Shown: piece after piece, positions 1 to 11,800 of the stretch
Layout of the letters: each line of letters begins with the position of its first letter
Numbering within the stretch: the stretch's first letter is position 1
Origin: Turritopsis dohrnii
Taxonomy: Eukaryota > Cnidaria > Hydrozoa > Anthoathecata > Oceaniidae
Direction of reading: 5' to 3'
NCBI GenBank assembly: GCA_027922465.2
Contig: BQMF02000058.1
Span: 1,221,196 to 1,285,195, forward strand
DNA: 64,000 nucleotides
Notes under the pieces: generated by a model
Seen by the model: only the letters and a program-made list of their open reading frames with translations
Database searches by the model: none
What the model was told of the DNA's origin: nothing
Position numbers and translations under genes: made by a program

Positions 1-2415
1 TTGAAGTCAACAGTCGGTTAAAATAGCAATAAAAATAATAATAATGAATAATAATGATTAAAATACACAATACTTAAAATATATACAACAATAAATATTA
101 ATAAAAACAGCAGGCAGATATTAGACCACATGGAAAGGTTTCTGAAGCTAGACATATCCCACGTTTTGGATGTATGTTTTGCATAACCTACAGGGACAGT
201 TTGTCGGTACCCAATTTTTGATTTTCTGCTTAAATTCATTGATACTAGAGGATTCCTGTATTTCTAATGGCACTAAAGACCATATTTTAGGGGCTAAGTA
301 TGATACGGTTTCTGTTCCCCACTGAACAGTTTTTGGATTAATGTTATTATTCTCGCGGGTTCCTCTTAACTCGTAAGTGGGAACACGAAAGTCAAAAATC
401 TCTGTAACGACTTCAGGAGAAAGGCCTTTTTTAGCCTTGTACACTTCAGTAGCTAAAAATTGAAGGTTTTTATGATGTATTGTTACAGAATTATTTCTTT
501 GCAACAGTTCTTGAAAATTAGTTTCAAAATCGTTATAGATAATCCTCAATGACCTTTCTTGGATCCTATTAATTCGGTTATTTAGACCTCTGTTGTGATT
601 CATCCAAATCAAGGGGCAGTAGCTGAACTGGGAAGAAACGTACGAGGTCATGAGTAATTGCTTTTTCTCAAGGTCCATATAGGGAGCAACTCTACTAAGT
701 GCGTGTAATTTCCGTGAAGCTGCATCACAAAGATTAGAAACATGTTTCTCAAAAGTTAACTTTTTGTCGATTGTGACTCCCAATAACTTTTGAGAATCAC
801 TGTTACGAATCAAGCTGTCTTTAACAAGAAGAGACGCATCTTCATTTGCGTTTGATAAAAAGCTGCATTTATCAGAGTTAAATTTCATGCCATTATCTAA
901 ACACCACTGGGATATGACATCAGCTGTTTTTTCTAACTTTTGAAAAATATCTGTGTCATTTTTACCGCAAATATATGGTGTATTGTCGTCAGCGTAGCTT
1001 GCTATGTCTACCTTATCAGTGAAAAGAAACAAATCTGCAAGAAAAATATTGAAAAGGAGAGGACCTAAAATTGATCCTTGTGGTACTCCGCTTTCTACCT
1101 CTATCCAATCACTGTAAGCGAAGTTTATTTTCACTCTTTGTTTTCTTCCCTTAAGGTAACTACGCAATAGTTTCAATGATTTAGTGTCACATCCATAGGC
1201 ATGAAGCTTTGCGATTAACAAATCGTGATTTAACACGTCAAAAGCTTTGGATAAATCTGTTAGTAGGGCTGCGTAATGTCCCTTATTATCAAGGCTTTTC
1301 TTACATTTTTCAAGCATTGCTAATAAACAATGCTGAGTATTAAAGCCTTTTCTGAACCCACATTGATATTTCGAGAAAAGCAAATTGAAATAATCTTCAA
1401 GTTGTTTGTGCATGCTCCCCTCGTGTATCTTCGATAAATTAGGCAAAATGCTCACAGGTCGATAATTTTGAACATTTGATCTGTCACCTTTTTTGAAAGC
1501 AGGAGTGACATTACTAGGTTTTAGTCTGGGTGGAAAATTACACATATCATACATAAAATTGACACTGTTTAACAAGACACTATCAAAAATATCACAGTTT
1601 TCTTTTATCAGTTTTGTAGGTATATCAGAATCCTGTGAAGCCTTTTGCGGATCTAACCTCTCTATTGCTTTTCGAATTTTCTCTAAGGAAGTATGTTTGA
1701 AAGAAAACGTTTCGCCCGTTGAATGAAATTCTTTTATTTTCTTTATGCTAGGGTGGTTTTGGTATTTTGAAATAATTTTAGAAATTTCGTCATGGGCTCC
1801 TTCGCAATCCTCTGTAAGAAGCTTTTCATTCAAAGAAATTCCTAGATTAGGCACGATACTTGTAAAATAAACATTAAATTTATTGGCAACATCTCTTTCA
1901 TTGCGCACAATCTCACCATTTTCCACAAGTGTAAAGTTTTCTTTTATCAGAGCTTTATCCGAAAAAAGAGGTTTAATGGTTTTCCAAAATTTTTTAGTGT
2001 CTGTTATACTTTTTATATTAATATTATTATAGTAGTCCCGTTTCGTTTTCCTGAGAACATTGACGCACTTATTGCGCTGTTTCTTGTATTCAACCCAGCT
2101 TAGATCAGTCTTGCATCTAAGGTATCTATTTTTAAGTCTCGACCTATTCATAATAGTTTTTTTCATTTGTTTGTTCATGAAAGGAGCATTATTACCTCGT
2201 ACGTATTTGCATTTTCTAGGGGCATGATTGTCCAAAACATTTAAAACCTTTTCAACGGTTTTCTCCATGTTTGTGCCAAGAAAGTCTTTGATATCAAGTT
2301 TTCCCATTAACTCCCATCGAAATTTTTCATTACAGTAATTTTTATGGTTTCTGTAATAGACTTTATTCGAACCACATTTGGTAAAATGCGTTTTCATAAC
2401 CGTTAGGACTAGCCA
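1..2415 (-). mobile_element. 5'-truncated jockey-like non-LTR retrotransposon
   Basis: A minus-strand LINE. Its 3' end lies at the low coordinates, where an A/T-rich tail rich in TTA triplets follows the ORF. The reverse transcriptase ORF is uninterrupted, but the upstream apurinic endonuclease domain is absent: element-like protein begins near 2415 with LVLTVMKTHF, and the sequence above it does not read as endonuclease. This is the usual 5' truncation of target-primed insertion. The left boundary may lie outside the window, so no target duplication could be checked. Confidence 0.9.
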
Positions 2416-2418
2416 CAA
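148..2418 (-). CDS. Non-LTR retrotransposon reverse transcriptase (ORF2 fragment, 756 aa)
   Basis: This protein copies element RNA into DNA at a nicked target. The RT domain occupies roughly residues 260-540. It shows the NYRPVSILPN block, the FRKGFNTQH block, the LTDLSKAFD block with a catalytic Asp, SGVPQGSILGPLLF, and the catalytic YADD near residue 473. The thumb and C-terminal region follow, ending with a CPCRLC-type cysteine pattern typical of these elements. The frame is open for the whole length, suggesting a fairly recent insertion, although the endonuclease is missing so this copy is not autonomous. The printed Met is only the first in the open frame; the native protein would start further upstream. 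Confidence 0.9.
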   Translation of the reverse strand: MWLVLTVMKTHFTKCGSNKVYYRNHKNYCNEKFRWELMGKLDIKDFLGTNMEKTVEKVLNVLDNHAPRKCKYVRGNNAPFMNKQMKKTIMNRSRLKNRYLRCKTDLSWVEYKKQRNKCVNVLRKTKRDYYNNINIKSITDTKKFWKTIKPLFSDKALIKENFTLVENGEIVRNERDVANKFNVYFTSIVPNLGISLNEKLLTEDCEGAHDEISKIISKYQNHPSIKKIKEFHSTGETFSFKHTSLEKIRKAIERLDPQKASQDSDIPTKLIKENCDIFDSVLLNSVNFMYDMCNFPPRLKPSNVTPAFKKGDRSNVQNYRPVSILPNLSKIHEGSMHKQLEDYFNLLFSKYQCGFRKGFNTQHCLLAMLEKCKKSLDNKGHYAALLTDLSKAFDVLNHDLLIAKLHAYGCDTKSLKLLRSYLKGRKQRVKINFAYSDWIEVESGVPQGSILGPLLFNIFLADLFLFTDKVDIASYADDNTPYICGKNDTDIFQKLEKTADVISQWCLDNGMKFNSDKCSFLSNANEDASLLVKDSLIRNSDSQKLLGVTIDKKLTFEKHVSNLCDAASRKLHALSRVAPYMDLEKKQLLMTSYVSSQFSYCPLIWMNHNRGLNNRINRIQERSLRIIYNDFETNFQELLQRNNSVTIHHKNLQFLATEVYKAKKGLSPEVVTEIFDFRVPTYELRGTRENNNINPKTVQWGTETVSYLAPKIWSLVPLEIQESSSINEFKQKIKNWVPTNCPCRLCKTYIQNVGYV

Positions 2419-3150
2419 AGATTAGGTTTACATCCCTTAAAATTCTGCCAAATTTTTCCCTGTCTGCTGAGTTGAATGACGTTGTGTAAGCAAGTCTCCA
2501 AGGACAATCAAAGGAGTCTAACCTGAAGAAAGATCACCTGATGATACATCTACTTTTTTTAGATAGTCCAGCCCAGACAAAAACCTACACTTGCAAGAAT
2601 GGATATAAAGCCAGTTCCAAGAGAGACATATTATGCGATCCAGGACCAGATCCAAATTTCGGAATCTTTCGTGAAGGGAAAGATCCTAATATAATGGATA
2701 CGGCGAGAATTATTTATTTTTGTATGAAGGAAAGTGTAAATTCTCTTCCAAGATGTTGAAACATTTTTATTCTCTCATCTTCTTTTCCATTGAATGCGAT
2801 AAAATTTTTATATTTTCCATGCTTTATGAAAAAAAGAAGCCTGGAAAAGATTTGGGTCCGCAAGATTCAAGAACAGAATAGTAATTCGTTTCGTTTGTTT
2901 GGTAAGGATACACATTGTAACATTTTATCTAATATTTACAAGTTTAAAATTTATTTGGGACACTTACACCAACATAACTTCTCAACGACGAGTGTTTTCC
3001 ATGGTAACCATCATGGTAGTTGCAGCTGTTATGCGCGCTGGTTGAAATTTTCAGATAACTCTATGAAGCAATATCGTTAATAAAATACCAGAGTTCAAAT
3101 CGTCAAACAATTAAAATGCATTTCTTTCGTGAAATGTTAACATTGCGACA
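2416..3150. other. Intergenic stretch, no supported gene
   Basis: Short open frames occur on the plus strand (2541-2759 and 2790-3080), but none shows a recognisable domain or clear splice context. On the minus strand a frame is open for about 50 codons at 2363-2523, just upstream of the LINE junction; it could be a host exon fragment but I cannot identify it. Confidence 0.4.
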
Positions 3151-5547
3151 TCATGATGACACAGCAGACGGTTGTTTCGGTTTTAATTTCACTTTCATAA
3201 ATTCCGGTTGACTTTCGTATTCAGCCTTTTCTTGTTCCACCTGTATTCACAAATATAAGATGTGTTACTTACGAACAACAAGTCAGCAAAAAAAACAAAA
3301 ACAAAACGAAAACAAATATACTTGTTCTATTTGCTGTGATCTGTTCTTCAACTTTGCAAACAGCTCATTATTTTCTTGTTTATCTTTCTCTTCTTGCTTA
3401 CGTAATGCTGACGTCTTCATTTGATGTTGTTTGGAAAGAAACTCAGGACGTTTTTGCACATCCCTAAAAACAAAGCTTTGTCATCAATATCGACTTAACG
3501 TCTGGATATACCGACGTCAGACCGACATCGGACGAATTAGACGACAAGTTTATTCTCGCAAGCTTAAAAAAAGATAAAGAACTCACTGTTTCGATCGCAT
3601 GATTATATCCTTTGAAATGAGTTTCATATCTTGAGACATGTTCTTCTTTATATATGCTGCTGTTAAAAAGTCCTTATCACCAGATACTTCGTGTACCGAC
3701 TTCAAATAAGCGTTGCTGTTGTAGTCGAGAATAACGTCAGGTTCGTAATCTCGTTCAGGAATTTCCACGTGAGCTAGTAACACAAAATAACAAAAAATGA
3801 AATTCAAAAATCTTGATAACTTTCGAGATGTTTATGAATCAACTCAACCAAACTATTTCTCGTATGAAAAATTATTTAGTATTGTTGGCTTGAAACATAC
3901 CAGAGTGCTTTTTAAATAAATTATCATTTAATCAAAGCCAAAGGCGTTAATAAATCATTTCGATTTCGATTGTTGTGAATTAAATTTCTTTTTTTGAATA
4001 GAATATCAATCGAGTGATTGTAAACAAGATGGTTAATTACTTCGATGTTGCTCGACTGCTTATAACGTTTATTTGACGTAAATGAAGGCTTTTATTTGTA
4101 AACACAAGAAAGAACGAGCAGAAATGAATTGACAAAGGATTTATAAAGCAAAATAAAAGTGGTAAAATAATAAATGGTAAATAATCGTCATTACACAAGG
4201 AAAAAATGACATCATTTTCGATGTAAGACAATTCTGAAGTATAAAAAGAAAAAAAAATGAAGAAAAAAAATCCTCATCTTACCTCCACAATACAAAAACC
4301 TCTAATCACTATTGCAAGACAAAATTACAAAACAAAATTACTTTCGAAAAAAAAACTCCAAATAATTTTTTACCTTAAAAGGAGGGTGGTTTACCATTAA
4401 ACGTGAAATGAAAAACTAGTCGCAGAGAATTTGACAATTTTCCAAACCCAGTATTTTTATACGTTTTTCCTCGTGCTCGTTCTTTTTACATTTAAAATTC
4501 TCGTCGAGTTTTTAACTTCTTTAACTAAAATTTTCTCGTTGTGAACATGAATTAACAGGTTATGAATACAAAAACAGGTTTTGAATGATCGAGAGTAAGT
4601 CAATACCTTGAAGTTCATTCAACGTCTAGAATTTCAGATAAATTTGCACACGTTTTTTCACGACAAGATAATTGTTTTTTCTTTTCTCAGGGAGATTTCT
4701 TTTAATAAAACTTAAAGAAATTTAGTCTTCGGTGATTTTTATTTATTCCAATTTTAAAATTTCAAAAGATATTGAATAATTTAGTTCAAGAATATTCTTA
4801 TAGCCGATCACAATCATTTTTCAATGTAAACTTAGCTATATTGGATACGAAAAAATGTGAAAAACATTCACCTGTTGTTCATGGAATGTTTTCGAAAACT
4901 CCATTAATCAGAACATCACTGATAGTGGTTTCACTTTATTGCCTCGGAATAATAGTGGTTTTCCCCGCGATATTAATACAGTATTGGGTGGGCTTCAATC
5001 TCAGGACATTTTCACTGCAGATGCCAACGTGAATGAAACAAAATTTTTATCATCTCATCTTTAATAAAAAATTCCGCGTTGATTAAAATGATAATTGAAA
5101 GTAAAATTTTGATCATAGATTTTTAAAAAAAGGTTCGTTAGCAATAGAATTATGAACTCATTTCCTTTCCCGTAAAGTCTCATTGCAGATACTTTTCGAC
5201 AAAGCACCATTTTTTTCGCAAGTCTCTCTTCAAAATTCTGGCGAGTTCTGTCATCAGGAACAAAAGCGAACATTTTCGACCAATCAGAGAAACAGAACGA
5301 CTGTGTGTATTTATCTGTTTATCTATCTTCATCTTATTCCCAAAATTGTTGTAAGCACAAATCCGCATGAAAGTTTTATATGCAAAAAGAAAATAAACAT
5401 AAATGAAATTTCGAATTATTTTTAAAGACGTACTTACTTACCAGGCCGTGTACGGATTTTGCTCGTCAATTCACATAACGCATCCATCTTGGACTGTTTG
5501 GTAGAATTTTCGATAGTAGGATCAGAAAAGGAAGTTGATCTTAAGAT
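3151..5547 (-). CDS. Unrecognised charged, probably coiled-coil protein (3' exons only)
   Basis: Four exons join in one frame: 5442-5547, 3587-3773, 3322-3463 and 3151-3240, all with GT/AG borders (for example GTAAGT at 5441 and GTGAGT at 3586). The joined product is about 174 residues, ending in a TGA at 3151-3153. A possible start is the Met of MDALCELTSK in the first of these exons, but that exon also has a good acceptor, so more coding sequence may lie upstream. The second half is rich in Lys, Glu and Gln (LRKQEEKDKQENNELFAKL) and is probably helical. The C-terminus reads QPEFMKVKLKPKQ. I do not recognise the family. The 1.7-kb intron at 3774-5441 holds nothing I can identify. Confidence 0.6.
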
Positions 5548-5667
5548 CTATGGAGACAGACAGAGTGTTGAAGGGAAATCAACTACATGTATTGGGAAGT
5601 TTTGTACACCAAAATAATTTTGAAGATTTCTTGAAAAACACAATATGTATTAATCACATAGTAAATT

Positions 5668-5757
5668 GAAATTTGATTGACATTTTTGCTTGGGTCAATT
5701 TGAAATTTCCCGTCGATTCGAAATTTTCCCGCCAAGCAAAAATGTCAATCAAATTTA
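5668..5757. repeat. Short foldback element (~90 bp)
   Basis: A 25-bp perfect inverted repeat begins AAATTTGATTGACATTTTTG and returns as its reverse complement at 5733-5757. The arms are separated by a short, partly palindromic centre. It is probably a MITE or foldback sequence. Confidence 0.7.
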
Positions 5758-5992
5758 TTTATTTATTTGGTATTGTTTTACATGGCCAGCCTCACTCAGT
5801 TGCTACTGCATCTGCTTTCCAGGAGGGGCCACGGCTAAGGTTGGAGGCTCCGAAGTATTTGACACTCTCATGAGTGACACAAACCCAACCAAGGACCTGT
5901 ACTCTTCTCGGATGACCTCCTGCAACACCCGATGTATCATCTACCCAATTTCCCTCAAAGTCATGCCATTACTAGTAAAAATCGAAGAATAA
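5758..5992 (-). repeat. Probable SINE or LINE 3' end with AAAT-type tail
   Basis: Read on the minus strand, a more GC-rich segment ends in ACAATACC followed by AAAT repeats at about 5755-5772. That layout suits a retroposed element. No A or B box was recognised, so the class is uncertain. Confidence 0.45.
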
Positions 5993-8172
5993 ACGATATT
6001 TTCAATCGAAATTTTTCAACCAGATGGAAAAGCGGAGTTATGTACGCAAAAAAAAAATAATAAACGCATTCAGACTATCCTATAAATAAACGCGAGCTTT
6101 CTTCTGAGCTGATCATCTGTGAGAATAGAAACTCGACCGCTTCGCACATGCAAACCAATGCAAACTGAAATTTCAAACCTTGTTCACGAATGCAAAATAA
6201 CAATTTCAATAGAAGTCACCCACTTGATTTTTTTGTTCGAACAGTCGCAGCTGAAACATGTTCAACGTATAACATATCAAACAGACCTACCGACTTCTCA
6301 AACAACAAGAAAATTATTTTAGAAAACGTGCACCATTCTAAAAAACTACTAAAACCTATTTTCCCTTTAAAACAGCGCAGTATTATTAGTGCACAAAAGG
6401 AGATGCAAAAACACTAAATTCGCCATTATAATGGATAAACAAAAATACACAAGTGCCGTGTGAAAGTAAACATGAAATTTGCCCAACGACTTTCCACCCA
6501 CTTGTTATGGAAGCCATCATTGTTCACACTGTCTAAAGTTACGAGAAATTGAATCGTGTGAACAGAGGATTGATTGAATTTTCCGTTTACATGTTTCAAC
6601 CTAAAATAACATTAATTATCAGAATACTTAACCAGCCAAATTTGTTTTACTAGACATCCAAACCAAAATAACAAAAATCCAGAGAGGTACGTTACGCTCC
6701 GTTTATACTATAAAGTCGACAGAATTAATGACTTCTCCTTTTCTTGGTGTTTTCAAACAAAGCAGAAATAACGTAAAAGATTTTAGACATTATACAAATA
6801 TGAAATACGATATTCAAGGATTCATTTACTAAGTTTCCGAGTATATTTTTACATCATTTCTTCAGAAAAGTAGAAGCTTTCTGTCGCTTATGCGAATCTG
6901 AAATATACTCCAAAAGTTCTTTCCACGTCAACTATTAAAAGTATTTGAAAGGTCGGCCGAAATAAATTAATATAGCATGTCAAAAGAAAGAAAGAAAAAT
7001 AAATATCAGCCTTTGATTAAAATAACATTGAGATTAATTTCTTGGAAGTAAAAACATTGAAAAACAAACAAACCACGTGGTCAAATGCAACAATTTCCAC
7101 GCAAAACGCAAAATTATAATTATCGAATTTATGAAGTGGTGAAAAAAAAACCTTCTTTAAGAAGAAAAAAACCTTTATTAAGAAAGTCACTTTTTCCAAA
7201 AATCTTCTAAAACCATTGTTTCAGCATGCATGAAAAATTTCAAACAGTTCCCTCCACCGTCAATCTTTCTGAAGTTCTTTTCTCTCAAGAAATTCTTTGA
7301 ATTTTTCATGCTGTTTGAGGAAACATTTCTAAAAATGAATTACCTACCACTTCACAAAGATTATTACAACGATAAAATTCAAGGAAAGAATGCTTTTATA
7401 CCCATATAATATATTAATACCACAAATCTCAACCCGCATTCATTATCACAAACTGTCTTTATAACAAATTCTGTAGCTCTAGTGGACTCTTACAACTTCT
7501 GTCTAAATATACTTTAAGAGTTCTTGTAAAGATATTGATATTGATATGTACAAAAGCAAACAGCTCATCAAACTTTGTTCTATTCAAACAATTTTGACAC
7601 AAGTTGTAACATCGTGAAAAACAACTTAACTTATTTCTAAAAATAGAAAACATCACGAAAGGGGGTTACCTTGTGTACAGGTTCATCCAAATCTTCAATA
7701 CTTTTTACACCGTTCATTTTCATCTGTCACGTTGCTATGAGAACATGTGTATTGCCAATTTACAACATCAATTCATGTGAATGTCAGATGAGGTAAATAA
7801 TTGACAAGTTGAAAAATAGGCCTCGGGTTTAATAAATACATATTATGAGGTAAAGCTTTTTCTAATGACACTCGATAAACTTTTATGAACCGTGCTTAAC
7901 AAACCGAATAGATTTTATCGTCTTGATAGAAGATATGAAAAAAACACACCACACATATATAAATATATAACATATGAAAATATCAATAAAAAACATAATA
8001 AAACTTGAAATTGATAAAAAAAATGTTTTAATGAAGCTTGCTTTTTTATGGCTTGTAAATGTTTTTGTGTTGATAATGATGTTTAAAGATAACGTGAGGT
8101 ATTAAAAAAAGGATTTAAGCAACAACAGAGGTAAGATTAGCATCATAAGATTAAATACCATTTCAGATTGAA
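5993..8172. other. Intergenic AT-rich DNA, no gene seen
   Basis: Only short open frames without domains or splice context. There are A/T runs and one local repeat at about 7143-7182, where an AAACCTT(C/T)(T/A)TTAAGAA unit occurs twice. Confidence 0.4.
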
Positions 8173-8377
8173 TAGACCTTTTCGGAAAATACGTCAGAGC
8201 AGATCTTGCCTCGCTTTCAACCCAAATAATAGTGGCATTTTATGTTGTTTTTGAAAAGAAATGATACCCGAGAGGAAACCTTACACGAACTTTTTTTATG
8301 ATTTTTAATTACGTAAGTAATTAAAAACCTTAGAAACGAGGCAAGATCTGCCGTGACGTAATTTCCGAAAAGGTCTA
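8173..8377. mobile_element. MITE, 205 bp, ~40-bp terminal inverted repeats
   Basis: The left end TAGACCTTTTCGGAAA and the right end TTTCCGAAAAGGTCTA are inverted copies. The similarity continues inward through GCAGATCTTGCCTCG and its complement. The TA at each outer edge could be a TA target duplication, as in Tc1/mariner or pogo elements. Confidence 0.8.
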
Positions 8378-8845
8378 TACAACAGAATATTTAGAAATGA
8401 TAAGACGTAAGCATCGATACACAGAGGGTCATTGAAATGGTTTCAGCGACTTGAGGGCTTGGCTTGTGGAAAGAGCTGCTCGCAAAAGTTTTAACAACTT
8501 GTTTAGCGTTACGACATTTGAGATCATACCGCAGATGATTTTCGATTGGGAGTCTAGATCGAACATTTTTTCGGGGGGGTAAGGAAGACGATAAGGACGA
8601 TAATTACGTGCGAATTTCAAACTGTTGAGAATCGGATCTACGATATAGCACACCTACAGATACACCTACAGACGGATGACGTTAGGATGAAAGACGAGTC
8701 GATTTCTGATAGAAAATTATCCACAATCTTATTTAAAAAACAATTTACATTTTTCTAGTTATTGTTGTGCGTAAGAGAGAAAAACCATGGCAACCATCAC
8801 ACGTGGTGGCGATAATCCGATAATCCGAGAATGATACTGAAACCT

Positions 8846-11800
8846 TTACTGGTTATCACTGGAATTGTGGATATTGAATAACTTAGCGACAGCATTCAAG
8901 TCCTCGTGGTCTTTAGCTTCAGTAACCAGCCTACGAGCTATTGGCATTTGACTGAATATATTCCACAATAAAACACCGACAATTCGTTTTTCTTTCATGT
9001 AGAAGACAACACCCTTCCCAAACTCTTCGTCAGTTGAATTCGTTTCAACATTTTCATTTGGTTCTGCTGTACGTACGGGTTCTTTTGATCCCTAAGTGAA
9101 ACAAAATCATTTTTCAAAAACATTTTCATGAAGGCCTCTATTAATCCCCCCTCCCTCCAATAACCATCTCAGCAACAGGTGTTGAACGTAGCGTCACCCT
9201 CGCCACGCCTCTTCCGAAGAAGAGTTAGGTACCTGAGACTTTTTATACCACCTATATCATCTTTGATTGATCACTGACAGTTTTAGCGGAGTCATTGCGA
9301 CTCCTGAAAGGGAGTCATTGAACAATGATAACCTAAGGGAGTAAATCAGATGATACAGAGAGCATCTTAAGGGAGTCATTTTGCTTTTAAGGGGTGTCAA
9401 TTTCAATTTCCTTAAAATGACCACCTTGAAGGGAATCAATTTGACTCCTTTAAGTGATCATAAGTGAGGTAAGTTAAATGGCTCTTTAAGGGAGTCATTT
9501 TGATGCTCGTCGGAGAGTCAAATCGAAAAACAAAGCCACTTTTTCGCACGTTTTAAAAAATTTACGTAAGCAATTCTTAATGAGAGTCTCAGATGTCACA
9601 TAACGGTATAAAAGATTTTACACCTTTAAACAATAAAGATACGGTTATTAACTCTTAACGGTACTTTCTTTGCTTTTTACTAAATAATTATTCTTTTGTA
9701 TAGATATTTCCCTATATAACCACAAAAATTGTAAACTTATTTAATGCGACCGTACGATCGCATTGAATAAAAAAAACATCTATAGCTAATTTATTAACTT
9801 CACTGGTTCACTGGTTTCATTGGTTACATATACATATTTCATATAAGGAGATATGTAGTTGTACTATTCTTGGATTCCTTTCTTGACGAAACTGAATGTG
9901 TCCGCGTGACTGACAGTTTCTTTCGTTTGTTTTCTTGTTCTTAAATAATCGGATATTAATATTCTATATGATAAGTTAGCTTGCTTACTCCTTAAATTTC
10001 TTTTAAAGAACAACAAAACACTGATGATGCCCACAAAACACGGTCGGCTATGCAGACAGTAACTAAATATGTTATAAGTACACTGTTTTTCTTTATCAGC
10101 CATAAATTTCAAATGAAAGTATTTGGGGAAAAGCTAAATGATTTTGAATGATTAGCTACTATATTTTGATTACTTGTGACAGCTTTACTTTTTACAGTAT
10201 ACTACTATTTCTTTAGATTCTTATTATGAAATTTTCCTGTCAATTTGATTGCTCTTATAAAACAGTCAATTACAAATGGCTCGTGCAATATTTTTGGAAC
10301 TTTCATGCAATACAGGGCAGCTTCGCTATTCAATGCAATATTTCTGGATGTGTATTAAAATTCAAAAATCAAAAGAGCTGTGCAAAAACACCAAAGTTCA
10401 ACATCAAGACTTGAAGTGACTTTTGGATATCAATGCAAGTGACAATAATCTTGCTGGTGATAGCAGTGATGATGAAGATGTTGATGATCAGTTTTTTGAG
10501 TTCGCACTGTATTATTGGTATAGTTTCATTTGTAAACGTCATTATTCGGCTGTATGTGACGTAATTTTTGAAAAGTCATCTTATTTAATCTGCAATCCAA
10601 AATTCAATTTTTCTTTGTGTTTCTTTCTATTCTTACTATTTTCGAGACAAAATTGGTATTCATCTTGAATGAAATATTAATTAACACAAATTAGCGCCGT
10701 GAACTTTCTTCGTGGTTTTTCTTCATTCTCAGTCTACCTTTTGTTGAAAAGTGGGGGAGACAATCGAATTATAATGCATAAAAAAGAAATATTGTATATC
10801 GTAGAAATTAAAAAACACGCAAAAAATATTTATTGTTATGAAATATCCAAGTTTGTATATAAGCTATTTGCGTTTTCATGAATGTTTTTGTATGTATATA
10901 TTCATAGTGTTTAGATGAAAAGATCAATACATGATTTCAAGTAAATGGCATTGTTTTCTTAATTATCTTGAGATCACCATGAAATCCGGGGGCAAGATCA
11001 GCAAGATGACTAAGCGTTGAGAAGTGCCTCAATATTATGATACTAGAATGGGAGTCATTTAATATTAACACATTATGCCCAGAAGGGCGTCATTTGATAT
11101 CAGCGCAATGATGCTCTGAGGGGACTCATAGCGGATTGAAGCTCTTAAGGTGATAAAAAAATGACTCTTGTTTGAGCGTTAATTCAAAATGATACTCAAA
11201 CGGGAGTCACGAAATGAGAATCGTAAGAGAGTCATTTTCAAACGACTCCCTTTGGAGAGTCACAAATATCGCCATTTTTGAGAACTGAAAGGGAGTCATT
11301 CATGGTAATGAGAAGCTAAAGGGAGTAAAAAAAGATACTTGTAAGGGAGTCAAAATGACTCGCAAAAGGAGTCGCCACAGGCACTCTAAAATGACTCCCG
11401 TGGAGTTCTCATATTGACTCTATTAAAATTGTCAGTGATCATATATTTCAAAATTTATGTTTCCCCTTTCGTATTTCTATGGTAACAGCAAAAAATATAA
11501 TTGTGGCAAAAACGTGAGCGCAAACGATTTCATCTTTCTAGAACCTAAGAACAGTTTTTTTCCATAGAAACTTTTATAAGTGATTCTCTTTAGCAGTTGA
11601 AATCATAGTAAAGTGAAGAGTGTTATCTGATGGTTAAATCATGAGTATTGAATGACAAACGTTTGAGCGGGAGACGAAAAAGTTCCCCTCAGGAAGATAA
11701 TATTGTTAAAAAAAATTTGAATAAGAAAATGAAGAAAACGTTTCGTTACCCTTTCAGATGGTATGCTTTCGCCACTGGCTTCTTCGGCACCTTTAGGTGT

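Noticed and set aside
2541..3080. Two plus-strand open frames
   Set aside because: No domain, no conserved motif and no convincing splice sites.
8429..8653. Open minus-strand frame just 3' of AIFM1 (RNYRPYRLPYPPEK)
   Set aside because: Two frames look equally plausible, no partner exon could be joined, and the AIFM1 end is already accounted for upstream.
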